Source of the DNA: Forficula auricularia
Taxonomy: Eukaryota > Arthropoda > Insecta > Dermaptera > Forficulidae
Assembly: GCA_024734495.1 (NCBI GenBank)
Contig: JALMQS010000070.1
Span: 18,290,306 to 18,354,305 of the forward strand
Direction of reading: 5' to 3'
Length of the DNA: 64,000 bases
Positions 11,115 to 21,225 of the stretch are shown here, piece by piece (within the stretch, counting starts at the first letter, position 1; each line of letters starts with the position of its first letter). A program made the position numbers and the translations under genes. Under the pieces are notes generated by a model. The model did no database searches. It was not told the origin of the DNA and worked only from the letters and a program-made list of their open reading frames with translations.

Positions 11115-11675
11115 ATACAGGGTGAGTCACGGGAAACGGATGTTTTTCAGAAAAGCATAACTATGCGGATTTTTCAAAATAAAATATTTTTTTTATAGGA
11201 ACAATCACTAAACTATGCCATTATTGAATGCTTATGAGGGAAAATTGTGTCTCACAAATGGTGGCTATATTTACGAACATAAATTCGAAGGCGCTCTCGA
11301 TAAAGATGAGCTTCATCGCTCATTATGTTGGTCAAATCCTCATTCATTTTCTTCAATCATGCCAAGCATTGTTTGGCAAAAAGTGAGACGTTGTTGTTAA
11401 TCTAGCTCAATCAACTGTTGGGCTATCGTAATTTTATACGGCTGAATCCCTAGGTCTTTGTGTAAAATTCGCTGCACAGTACTTTGAAGAAACTTTGGTT
11501 AAGAGTGGACGCAAACTTTTGAGAGCGCCTTGTGTTCGTGAAAATGGGCATCATAAGCATTCAATAATGGCATAGTTTAGTGATTGTTCCTATGATAATA
11601 AAATATTTTATTTTGAAAAATCCACAGAGTCATGCTTTCCCGAAAAACATCCGTTTCCCGTGACTCACTCTATAT
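11115..11675 (-). mobile_element. ITm (Tc1/mariner superfamily) deletion derivative with transposase relic
   Basis: Terminal inverted repeats of about 110 bp start with AGGGTGAGTCACGGGAAACG at the left and have a near-identical complement at the right. TA dinucleotides flank both ends, as expected for TA-targeting ITm transposons. On the minus strand at 11477-11390, translation gives VQRILHKDLGIQPYKI, the linker between the HTH region and the catalytic domain of many insect ITm transposases. Further on, 11323-11303 encodes MSDEAHL, matching the first catalytic-Asp motif. Stops and indels interrupt the frame and the rest of the catalytic domain is missing. It is a dead, non-autonomous element. 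Confidence 0.75.
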
Positions 11676-11940
11676 AATGTATTTTCTTTTTTGGCGCTCA
11701 CTTCACTTTTATTTTCAAAAAGTCACAGACTAAAATGACAAGTTTAATTGTGAATGTCACAGATTTATAAAAAATACATACAGAACGAATAATAACAATC
11801 GAAGTATAAAAATACAAGCAATAATTTTAACTAAAATCTAGTCTAGTCTTAGATTACAGGAGATTAAACAAACAAACTTATTAATATTATGCTTGTGTAT
11901 GGAGAGAAGTTTTAAGGCATATTTGTGTATTTTACATTCC
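11676..11940. other. AT-rich spacer
   Basis: No recognised feature. The pyrimidine-containing sequence before the possible exon at 11973 begins near its end. Confidence 0.4.
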
Positions 11941-11972
11941 CCATTGTAATAGTATTTGTTCTGGTTTTACAG

Positions 11973-12044
11973 GTGGAATCCAGAGACCAATGGCTGCCAG
12001 CCTTGAAGAATAATTTCAACGCGTTACAATGCTTCACTCTCTGA
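11973..12044 (+). CDS. possible terminal exon, 23 codons, unknown protein
   Basis: A good 3' splice site, a T-rich tract ending in GGTTTTACAG at 11972, is followed in phase 0 by VESRDQWLPALKNNFNALQ, four more residues, and TGA at 12042-12044. The segment has mixed codons and higher GC than its surroundings, and I did not see a second copy in the window. About 175 bp downstream there is AATAAA (near 12221), so splice site, stop and poly(A) signal are in a plausible order. I do not recognise the protein. The other two phases also stop quickly, so this could be chance. Confidence 0.3.
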   Translation: MESRDQWLPALKNNFNALQCFTL

Positions 12045-12542
12045 CATTCTTTAATTAAAATATATACAAATATATATACATATATTACTAAGGCTGATGC
12101 TCGGCTGTTGTCAATGGAAATGACTTTAACCCCTACCCCCGCCCCTCCGTATCCCCTCTCCCCCCACCCTAATTACCAAATTTTAGTGATATTTGTGTAT
12201 TACTCCTTCTGGTGTTACCAAATAAAACAAGTGGGTCCCTGCATCAAAATAGCTGATGTCTCATTTTAATTTGCTCTTTTATGATAATAATATATACTAA
12301 TAAATAATAATAACATATATAATATATTTAAATTATAAGAAAAATAAGAATAAGATAAAGAATATATTAAAAAATAAATATATATATATATTATTAAATT
12401 ATAATGCTATTTTTGTGTCTGTAAAATTGATGTTAAAATATAAATATATATATATATAAATAAAATATACATATATAATATATGTATCTATATAAAAACT
12501 TAAAAAAAAATCATAATACTTTTTTTTAAAACTCACCTTTAG
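12045..12542. other. possible 3' UTR, then AT microsatellite-rich spacer
   Basis: 12045-12240 would be the 3' UTR of the possible exon before it; it includes a C-rich tract at 12130-12170 and AATAAA near 12221. From 12285 to 12490 the sequence is imperfect (TA)n and AAATATATA repeats. Confidence 0.35.
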
Positions 12543-12868
12543 TAAAGTAAAGAAAATTTTTGAAAATTTTTTAGAAACTTTTTAAAATTTAAAATAATAA
12601 CTAGCTAGGTTTAACATAAAAAAAGATCAGATGCTTGTTTAGCACGACTCTATATATATTTCGGGGTATAAGACCATCTTCAGGAGTTCACAAAGGACAT
12701 TAAATATTTATATAGAGTCGTGCTAAACAAGCATCTGATCTTTTATTTATGTTAAACCTACCTAGTATTTTATATTTTAAATTTTAAAAAGTTTCTAAAA
12801 AATTTTACAAAATTTTTTTTACTTTATTTAATATGTTTCACCAAGAACCTGCACCATTCTCCCTTAAC
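12543..12868. mobile_element. foldback retroelement with decayed hammerhead motif, 15-bp TSD
   Basis: Two inverted arms of about 115 bp (left about 12545-12655, right about 12715-12835) are followed by a single-copy tail ending CATTCTCCCTTAAC. A 15-bp direct repeat, AAAACTCACCTTTAG, flanks the element exactly (12528-12542 and 12869-12883). On the minus strand, 12690-12640 reads ACTC-CTGAAGA, a short GG/CC stem, then GAAA, an AT loop and UA followed by GAGT. This matches a hammerhead layout with a weak stem II. The plan is the same as at 42346, 53566, 60433 and 63231. Confidence 0.65.
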
Positions 12869-13069
12869 AAAACTCACCTTTAGGTTGATACATAAGTTCG
12901 TAGCGTTTTTCCCAATATAGGTATCTACTGGATTGACACGAGAAATAAACTTTTTTAAGCTCAAAGATTTTAAGTAGTTCTATTATGTAGAAAATAATCT
13001 CTTAAATCTGTGTATAATGAAGTTTGAAGATCATTATAATCAGTTATTTTCATTGTTGTGACTATTCGA

Positions 13070-13260
13070 TTTAATAATTATTTATTTAATAATTAATTAT
13101 TTAATCATTATTATTTAATAATTATTTATTTAATAATTAATTATTTAATCATTATATTGTTTAATAATTAATTATTTAATCATTATTTTGTTTAATAATT
13201 AATTATTTAATCATTATTATTTCATAATTAAATTGAATAATTGTTAAGAATAATTATTAA
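13070..13260. repeat. low-complexity tandem repeat, TTTAATAATTAATTA type
   Basis: Imperfect repeats of TTTAATAATTAATTATTTAA with units of about 15-30 bp. There is no coding or structural signal besides the self-complementary repeat. Confidence 0.7.
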
Positions 13261-14070
13261 GATTTTTTGAGACCAAATTTACTTAATATTTTGTTTATTT
13301 GATGTCATATAAAAAATAGTTCTTATGAAAGTTGTTCACTTTTTTTTGTAGATTTAAGATAGGTTTTTATTTAAAAAACAGAACTTGAACTTGAAATTCC
13401 CTTGAAAGCTTGTTCTACAACGAGAAACAATAGTGTAGTTTAGTTTCCCCCTTAATATAAATAAACTTTTATTTGAAACTTTTTTTCATATAATGGACTG
13501 TTTTTGAGTTCTTCACAATATTTAGTTTATCCTATTTTCCAGTTCTCAAGTCAATTTACTATTTATTAAAACGTTTAAACGGTCTTCATTAAAACTCGAT
13601 CACTCACTTCAATGTTGCCAACATTGAAACGATAAAACAATTTTTTGCCGTACTTTCTCCGACGACATTCTTCATTTACAAGGCACACATGTTTTGAGCC
13701 TTTGTTAAACTCAATCTTATTCGTCGCAAATGTTAGTCTTCTTAAATAGCCCTAAATTATTCAAATCTTTAAAATACTAAAACACTCAGTTTCTGTCTAC
13801 AAATTATAATAAATAATCTACCTATTGTTTCAGTGTTTCCATGACAAAATCAAACGCTATGAATTTATGCATCGACCCAATATTTTCTTTAATTAATCTT
13901 TTATTTTATAAGATCAAATAATTTAGTTGAAAGTGAAATAAACAAGAAAATTTAAAATTAATTTATTTATTTTTCATATTTTTTTTTTTTTTTTGAGTAA
14001 GCAGTTCAAAAAATTAAAAATCTAGCTTTTAATATGAGAAACTCGTAATTCCAATCAGAGGTCTTACAAC
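13261..14070. other. AT-rich spacer
   Basis: No gene, RNA or mobile-element end was recognised. A T run lies at 13977-13994. Confidence 0.45.
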
Positions 14071-14418
14071 CATAGAGAATATAGAGTGGAAGGCTACCGT
14101 ATATCGAAAAGCGCTCTCTAGCGACTGCAGGGCGAAAATACTTAGTTCTTAAGAGATATCCAAAGATCATAGAACATTCATAGATAAAAGATACATACCC
14201 TTTGTGTTATAAATTAAATATAAGCGCATTTTTTACTCTTGATAGAATATTTTGAATCATCGGCTACCTGTTTGTGACGTCAGCAAAATTTGCCTCGAAG
14301 AGAGTGGTTCCCGTCATTTTATTGTCCAATGGACTCACCAGAGAGCTCTGTAACTTGTATACGCTAAAATACAATGGCTCCTTATTATATGGAGTCTTCC
14401 ACTCTATATTACTCTATG
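14071..14418. mobile_element. non-autonomous hAT-like MITE, 348 bp
   Basis: Terminal inverted repeats of about 28 bp (left CATAGAGAATATAGAGTGG; right end is its complement with one extra base) enclose 348 bp. The flanks CTTACAAC (14063-14070) and CTTACATC (14419-14426) are an 8-bp target duplication with one mismatch, typical of hAT. A TGACGTCA-like site lies at about 14276. No transposase is encoded. Confidence 0.65.
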
Positions 14419-14728
14419 CTTACATCGAATAAGAAGACTTTGTAGCTGAGATTTTCCATTAAGGTAAGTCTTTGAAGGTTTGTGTCTGATTTAAAAATAA
14501 AGACTTATAACAAGCTAAAGATTTAAAATTCTTATAAAATCAAAAAAGTGTTACAATACTTAAAAAATATTCCCAATTAGAAGATGATCCATAATGTAGT
14601 TTTTGGAATCATAATAAATCGATTGAGAGAGTTTTCTCAGTACCTGAAAACGACTCTAAAGATAGTTCTCGAAACGTCGGGCATTTTCAACTCTAGGTGG
14701 TTTTAGAAGAACCTAGACACTTAGAGTG
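14419..14728. other. spacer
   Basis: Nothing recognised. A CTCGAAACGTCGGGCATTTT segment near 14669 recalls the GAAACGTC part of hammerhead elements, but no core precedes it at the right distance. Confidence 0.35.
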
Positions 14729-15660
14729 CAAATTTTTTTTTTTTAATGCAATCGAATGCAAGAAGGGGTGCACCAGTAAAGATGCAGCTCCTATGGATCT
14801 CGAAAGACCCTTGCATTACCGAAGAGAAGGAAAGTTGATTAAGTGAGGGGGTGGAGACGTAGGTGTCTATGCACTCGGGTTTTGAAGGTTTGAAGATTAT
14901 AAGTGCTGGGAAAGATGGAGGCTGGGAGAGAGTTCCAGTTCCTTGAAGTCATGGGGATATACGTATTGGCGAATGAAGTGGTCCGGCACTTTTCTAATTT
15001 GACCGCGAGAGAGTGTTGGGAGTCGGCAAAACGCGTGCTACGTGGAAAGAATGCTTTGGGGGGAATTATTGATTTTATCTCATCAGAGCACCTGGCGTGA
15101 TAGTATCTATAGAAAAGGGAAAGGGCAGAGACATTTCTTCGATGTCGAGCGAGTCGGTGAGGGTAGAATCGTTAATTAGCCTGACGGCTCGTTTCTGAAT
15201 TGCATCCAGGGTAGCAAGAGAATTAGAGGCTCCTCTCCATAGAGGAGAGCCGTATTCGAGACAGGGCCGGATTTGGGCCTTGTAGATGGTGAGAAGTTGT
15301 GGGGGTTTGTAAAATCGCTTGGACCTGAATAAGTAGCTAATCTTCCTTGCTGCAGATGTCGCCACAGAGGAGATGTGTTCATTCCAAGACAGGTCAGATG
15401 CGACAGAGACGCCCAACATGGATAGGCTGTCACACATTTTCAAAGTATTTGAATCGAAGTAAATAACAGGGAAATTTTTATTTTCGCGCCTAGAAATTAG
15501 ACAACATTGAGTCTTGTTTGCATTAAAGTTAACTAAATTTTGAGAGCCCGATTTATTCAGTTTGTCTAGATCGAGAATGATTGAGGAGGCAACATTGATT
15601 CGATTATTCGGGAGTGAGGGTTTGCCGTGCAGAGTGCTATCGTCGGCGTAACGACACATT
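14729..15660 (-). pseudogene. 5'-truncated LINE (jockey/CR1-like), reverse transcriptase C-terminus and 3' UTR
   Basis: Minus-strand retrotransposon tail, poly(A) shown as the T run at 14730-14742. The readable frame 15659-15075 starts inside the RT domain at the catalytic box RYADDSTLHG. It continues through LSMLGVSVASDLSWNEHI and AARKISYLFRSKRFYKP to IYKAQIRPCLEYGSPLWRG and LDAIQKRAVRLI, the thumb and C-terminal region of jockey/CR1-group LINEs. The copy at 45740-46381 shows the original frame continuing with SLAHRRDVSALSLFYRYYHG. Here a frameshift after TDSLDIEEM loses it. Everything upstream of YADD (endonuclease, fingers and palm) is missing. A diverged third copy of the 3' end lies at 17464-17630. 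Not functional. Confidence 0.8.
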
Positions 15661-16365
15661 AAGCAAATTAGTTCGTATAATGGGGAAAAAATTTGTCATT
15701 CAATACAAAATTATTGTTATATAAATCTCTAATAGAGCCTCACTTCACTTTTTGTTCAACAATATTAAATATTCTCCCTGATTTTCTGATTAGAGAGTTG
15801 CAATTAAAACAAAATGTATGCATGAGAATAATTTTAAAATGTAATAGATACACCAGTATTAATATGATGTTAAATACGCTAAATTTTCTCAATGTAAAAG
15901 AGACAATATATTGTAATTCGCTGATTATGATTTTCAGGATAAGGAACGGTTTGGCACCAGAATATTTAAGGGAAAAATTAAAATATACGAATGAAGGTGG
16001 TTATTATGATTTGAGAGGTGGGGAAAATTTCAGGATTGATATTTGTAGGACAAATAAAAAATTTAGGACTTTATTTTATAGGGGTTTGTCCGATTACAAT
16101 AAAGTGCCGAGTGAGATAAGAAATGTCACTAGAATCCAGGAATTTAAGGAGCGATTGTTGGAATTCGTAATTTCGAAAAGATAATCTTCTTGTGGAATCT
16201 CCTCGAAAATTATAATGTTGTATTGTGATTGCGTCATTATTGCATTGTATTGTTAAATTGTATTGTGTTGTATTGTTTTCTTTTGTTTTTGTGATATTAT
16301 CATTGTATATTATTATTTTTGTGATGTTAACATTGTATGTTTTCTTGCATATTATTATTGTATAT
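15661..16365 (+). pseudogene. 5'-truncated LINE fragment (CR1/jockey-like), C-terminal region and 3' UTR
   Basis: A second LINE abuts the previous one tail to tail. The frame 15693-16184 encodes a 163-residue C-terminal segment: LLYKSLIEPHFTFCSTIL, RIILKCNRYT, IMIFRIRNGLAPEYL, and FRTLFYRGLSDYNKVP near the end. These are characteristic of the region after the RT thumb in CR1-like LINEs. The catalytic domain is absent. The 3' UTR is rich in TTGTATTG and is split by an RTE-like insertion (16366-17164). It resumes at 17165 and ends with AATAAAGATTATTATTATT at 17197-17216, a simple-repeat tail. Confidence 0.7.
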
Positions 16366-17164
16366 AAGATTTGCCGATGACATTGCCCTTCTAGGAAGCA
16401 ATAAAAAAGAATTAGAGGACGCCTTGAATGGAATTAACCAAATCCTAATAGAAGAAATCAAAATGAAAATAAACAAGAATAAAACTAAGGTCCTAGTATG
16501 TACAAAAAAAGAACAAACGAGACAGGAATGCATCAAAATTAACGAAGAAAACCTAGAAGGAGTTAAGGAATTCCGCTACCTAGGAAGTAAAATAACATGG
16601 GATGGGAGGAGCAAAAACGAAATTAAATCAAGAATTGCCCAAGCAAAAATGGGGTTTAATTCAAAACAAAAACTACTATGCTCCTCCTCAATCAGCTTAG
16701 CAAACAGGAAGTTGCTATTGAAGACATATGTATGGAGCATAGCCATGTACGGGTGTGAAACCTGGACAATTAGAGAAGAGGAGAGAAAGAGATTAGAGGC
16801 TTTCGAAATGTGGTGCTACAGAAGAATGAGGAATATCAAATGGATGGATAAAATTACAAATGAAGAAGTTCTTGGAAGAATCGGAGAAAGAAGAACCTTG
16901 TGGAAGAGTCTGAAGAAGAGAAGAGGTCAGATGATGGGGCACACACTGAGACATGGGGGACTGCTTAGGGATATCTTGGAGGGGGAGGTGGGAAAGAAAA
17001 GGGGAAGGGGAAGAACCAGATTAGAATATTTCAACCAAATAATTTGGGATATGGGATGCCAGACATTTAGAGAGGTCAAACAGCTGGCGGGGGACAGAGT
17101 CGAGTGGAGACGGATTGTTGCATCAAACCAGTCTTAGGACTGTATACTCAATGATGATGATGAT
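16366..17164 (+). pseudogene. RTE-like LINE 3' fragment inserted in another LINE
   Basis: A 5'-truncated retrotransposon whose frame is open from RFADDIALLGSNKKELEDAL (catalytic FADD of the reverse transcriptase) through FRYLGSKITWDGRSKNEI, YVWSIAMYGCETWTI, RLEAFEMWCYRRM, TNEEVLGRIGERRTLWKSL and GHTLRHGGLLRDI. It stops at TAG, 17137. This C-terminal signature is that of RTE-clade LINEs. The 3' end is a short (ATG)n tail, also usual for RTE. The 9-bp target duplication ATTGTATAT flanks it at 16357-16365 and 17165-17173. The open frame suggests a young copy. Related fragments lie at 34548-35136 (minus) and 43149-43629. Confidence 0.82.
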
Positions 17165-17173
17165 ATTGTATAT

Positions 17174-17391
17174 GTTATGGCTGAAAATAGCTAATAAAGA
17201 TTATTATTATTATTATTTTAATAAATTAATTTGGTTTTTGGTTTATTCTAACTATCATGAAAAAACGTTTTGATCGATTATGGCTAATCTATTTTTACTT
17301 TTTCATCTTATCAATTTCACATAGTGAGTCATTTTCATAAGGTCGTCTAGGGATGGAGCATTTCGTACAAATCGATTAAAGGGTTTAGGAC
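17174..17391. other. LINE tail, then spacer
   Basis: 17174-17216 is the 3' tail of the LINE interrupted by the RTE fragment, ending in (TTA)n. The rest is unremarkable AT-rich DNA. Confidence 0.5.
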
Positions 17392-17463
17392 AGAGGTGTC
17401 CAACCTTTTAGGTTACATGGGCCACATTTGAAGAGAAAATAATTTATCGGGGCCGCAGATAAT
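17392..17463 (+). mobile_element. hAT-like terminal fragment
   Basis: Begins CAGAGGTGTCCAACC and continues with GGGCCACATTTG, a common start of non-autonomous hAT elements. It is cut after about 70 bp by the LINE 3' end that follows. No matching right end is found. Confidence 0.4.
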
Positions 17464-17630
17464 TTTTTTTTCTTTTAATGCTATCCAATGCAAGAAGGTC
17501 CAATGAAGATACGTCCTTTATGAATCTCGTAAGATCCCTCCATTACCGAAGAGAAGGAGAAACAGATCAAGAGAAATGGCGTAGGTGTTAAAGTTTTGAA
17601 GGTTACAAGTGTCAGAAAGTTTGCAGTTAA
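17464..17630 (-). pseudogene. 3' end of a jockey/CR1-like LINE, diverged
   Basis: A T run (the poly(A) tail of a minus-strand copy) is followed by AATGCTATCCAATGCAAGAA and ATTACCGAAGAGAAGGA. It matches the 3' UTR of the LINEs at 14729-15660 and 45740-46381 with many substitutions. Confidence 0.6.
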
Positions 17631-17940
17631 AAATTTTATCTACAAAAATGAGTAGAAAATAGACGAAAATGGTGATTATTTTTCAGGAAATCTTGAATTT
17701 TCGTCCAGATTCAAAATTTAAAATTATCCACTTTTATTTTTTGAAAAATTTTCAGTAGATTTTCGGATTTCTTATATTAAAGAAAAAAATTATCACGGTA
17801 AATTGTATCAGATACATTTTCCAGTAACATTTATGTCGGGCTTATATTGATAGATCTTTTTTTGAACCCACCCCCCAATTTTTGTACCCCGATAAAAATA
17901 GTAACTCTCTTTTATATTTGTATGTTCATTTTTCTTGTTT
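17631..17940. other. AT-rich spacer
   Basis: No gene or repeat recognised. Confidence 0.4.
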
Positions 17941-18690
17941 TTTTTTACTTTATCCAATGCAAAGCATGGGTAAAGTATTGTAATCGCTCTCGGGGCAAGC
18001 GTGGCTTCAAAGGGTCCTCAGGTAAAGACTACGGAACCCATGGACTCAATTAAAGTCACAAATTGTAGTATTCAATTAGGTTGAATTTTAGCACGTGACG
18101 GTTTTGCCAAAAATTACATGGGGTCTCGTCGAGAGGCCAAAAAGTGCGATTTTTTCATTTAGTGCGTGCGGATGGATGTATGGATGGATGTATGGATGGA
18201 TGTATGTATGTATGGATGTATGTTATCGCTTTTTTGGCCCACGATTTTTTCCACACCGTTGCACCGATTGAAATGAAATTGAAAACCTACCATTAGTTTA
18301 ACAAAATGAAGCGCTGATTAGTTTTTGGTACATATCGGCCCACAAACATTAGTACTTTATTTGAGTACTTTTTTAGTTTTTTCTAAATATCTTGAAAATG
18401 ACTTAACCAATTTTGATGAAATTTAATATCCTAATTAAGTACCTTGGGGACCACAAAAAAGGTTAAATAAAGTTTTTAGTAAAATTATATTTTAAAGTAC
18501 TTTACTCTAGAGTAAGATGGTACTTTTTTAATTTTTTTAAATTCTTTAAAATTTATTCATTTGAAAGTTTTAATATAGCTCATTTAGCCTTGCTTAAGTA
18601 AGAATGGATAGGCTTCTCTCTGTGAAATGCTAAAAATTTGGGAGGAATTTTTATGAGTAACCATAGCAACTGCGTTGTTTTCTTATCCGT

Positions 18691-19925
18691 TACCTTTGCT
18701 GAAGACAGAGAAATCGATTTTAAACCAAAAATAGCGATTGATTCTCATCTAGTACTTGAGGAATAATCATTCTATATTGGATTTTTGACGTTTCGGTTTT
18801 TATTAGTAACCATTGTTGAAGACATAGAGAAATCGACTTTAAAACCAAAAATAGCGATTGATTCTCATCTAGTACTTGAGGAATAATCATTCTATATTGG
18901 ATTTTTGACGTTTCGGTTTTTATTAGTAACCATTGCTGAAGACATAGAGAAATCGACTTTAAACCAAAAATAGCGATTGATTCTCATCTAGTACTTGAGG
19001 AATAATCATTCTATATTGGATTTTTGACGTTTCAGTTTTTATTAGTAACCATTGCTGAAGACATGGAGGAATCGACTTAAAATAAAAAATAGCGATTGAT
19101 TCTCATCTAATACTTGAGAAATATCCATTCTATATTGGATTTTTGACGTTTCGGTTTTTATTAGTAACCATTCCTGAAGACATAGAGAAATCAACTTTAA
19201 ACCAAAAATAGCGATTGATTCTCATCTAGTACTTGAGGAATAATCATTCTACATTGGATTTTTGACGTTTCGGTTTTTATTGGTAACCATTGCTGAAGAC
19301 ATAGAGGAATCGACTTTAAACCAAAAATAGCGATTGATTCTCATCTAGTACTTGAGGAATAATCATTCTATATTGGATTTTTGACGTTTCGGTTTTTATT
19401 AGTAACCATTGCTGAAGACATGGAGGAATCGACTTAAAATAAAAAATAGCGATTGATTCTCATCTAATACTTGAGAAATATCCATTCTATATTGGATTTT
19501 TGACGTTTCGGTTTTTATTAGTAACCATTCCTGAAGACATAGAGAAATCAACTTTAAACCAAAAATAGCGATTGATTCTCATCTAGTACTTGAGGAATAA
19601 TCATTCTACATTGGATTTTTGACGTTTTCGGTTTTTATTGGTAACCATTGCTGAAGACATAGAGGAATCGACTTAAAATCAAAAATAGCCATCGATTCTC
19701 ATCTAATACTTGAGGAATAACAATTCTACATTAGGTTTTTGACGTTTCGATTATTATTGGTAACCATTGCTGAAGACATGGAGGAAACGACTTAAAATCA
19801 AAAATAACGATCGATTCTCATCTAATACTAGAGGAATAACCTTATTGCATTCCATTTTTGATGTTTTGAGTATTAATGGCAATCTCTACTGAAAACGTGG
19901 AAGAATCGACTTAAAATCAAAAAGA
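18691..19925 (+). repeat. about ten tandem 120-bp units with a higher-order repeat
   Basis: Each unit carries AGCGATTGATTCTCATCTAG, GGATTTTTGACGTTTCGG and GGTAACCATTGCTGAAGACA-like segments. Blocks 19055-19270 and 19415-19630 share the same variant series. So a three-unit block of about 360 bp was duplicated after the units had already diverged, most simply by unequal exchange or replication slippage. Confidence 0.75.
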
Positions 19926-20340
19926 CTAAATTCTTTTAAATTTTAATTCTCAAGCTTGAGTTGTTTGCCATAAAAGAATTTAGTCTTTTTGATTTTAAGT
20001 CGATTCTTCTACATTTTCCGTAGAGGTTTCCATTAATAGTCAAAACATCAAAAATGGAATGCAATAAGGTTATTCCTCTAGTATTAGATAAGAATCGATC
20101 GTTATTTTTGATTTTAAGTCGTTTCCTCATGTCTTCAGCAATGGTTACCAATAATAATCGAAACGTCAAAAACCTAATGTAGAATTGTTATTCCTCAAGT
20201 ATTAGATGAGAATCGATAACTATTTTTGATTTTAAGTCGATTCCTCTATGTCTTCAGCAATGCTTACCAATAAAAACCGAAACGTCAAAAATCCAATGTA
20301 GAATGGTTATTCCTCGACTCTTAAATGAGAATTATTTTTG

Positions 20341-21225
20341 AATTAATTTCAATATGAACTACAAATTGCAAGTGATATCTGATTAATAATAAAGGAACAA
20401 ACATATTAATATTTCAAATGAATTTGGATAAAGTTTAGCAACGATCCGTTGCAGTTTATTTCATTTAGTGCGTGCGGATGGATGGATGGATGGATGTTAT
20501 CGTTTTTTTGGCCCACGATTTTTTCCACACCGTTGCACCGATTGAAATGAAATTAAAAACCTAGCATTCTTTTAACAAAATAAAGCGCTGATTAGTTTTT
20601 GGTACGTATCGGTCCACAAACATTAGTACTTTATTTCAGTACTTTTTTAGTTTTTTCTAAATATCTTGAAAATGACTTAACCAATTTTGATGAAATTTAA
20701 TATCCTAATTAAGTACCTTGGGGACCACAAAAAAGATTAAATAAAGTTTTTAGTAAAATTATATTTTAAAGTACTTTACTATAGAACATATTAATATTTC
20801 AAATGAATTTGGATAAAGTTTAGCAACGATCCGTTGCAGATTATTTTATGTTAGTTTGAAAATTTTATAATTTTATTAAGAAATGAATTTAATTTAATTT
20901 AGGAAACAAATCAAAGATTTTAATAGAAATATTTTTACATTGCATATCAGAGGGTTTCGTCCCCTTGGGAATCGAACCCAAGCGCAAACTAGCTTGCCAG
21001 GCCGTTAGCTAAACCCTTAAGACAAATCTCTCTCCGATATGCAACATATATATGAAATAAAGCTACAAATTTCTCACTCCTTTCAACTCGAAGGGAATAA
21101 TAATAAACTGCAACGGATCGTTACTAAACTTTATCCAAATTCATTTGAAATATTAATATATTTATTCCTTTATTATTAATCAAATATCACTTGCTATTTG
21201 AAGTTCATGTTAACTTTAATTCAAA
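20341..21225. mobile_element. palindromic insertion inside the foldback element
   Basis: Outer arms carry TTTGGATAAAGTTTAGCAAC and CGATCCGTTGCAG (left, twice: about 20430 and 20815; right complement at about 21108-21145). Between the two left copies lies a partial copy of the host element's own arm (20456-20785, matching 18155-18500). The tRNA-like segment at 20940-21044 sits near the centre. Confidence 0.55.
20940..21044 (-). ncRNA. tRNA-like segment bounded by inverted repeats
   Basis: On the minus strand there is an A-box-like TTAGCTAACGG and, about 35 nt later, a perfect B box GGTTCGATTCC inside a T arm with a TTGGG/CCCAA stem. A standard 7-bp acceptor stem is absent. Instead GGGTTT pairs with AAACCC, and outside it TTGCATATCGGAG pairs with CTCTGATATGCAA. 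This may be a tRNA-derived SINE head or a decayed tRNA. An internal pol III promoter is plausible. Confidence 0.5.

Noticed and set aside
14660..14700. TCTCGAAACGTCGGGCATTTT as part of a hammerhead
   Set aside because: No CTGANGA precedes it with a stem II, and no inverted copy or TSD is seen.
18691..19925. TTTGACGTTTCGG plus CTGAAGAC in each 120-bp unit as another hammerhead
   Set aside because: CTGAAGAC and the GAAACGTC complement lie on opposite strands, so no core can form on one RNA.
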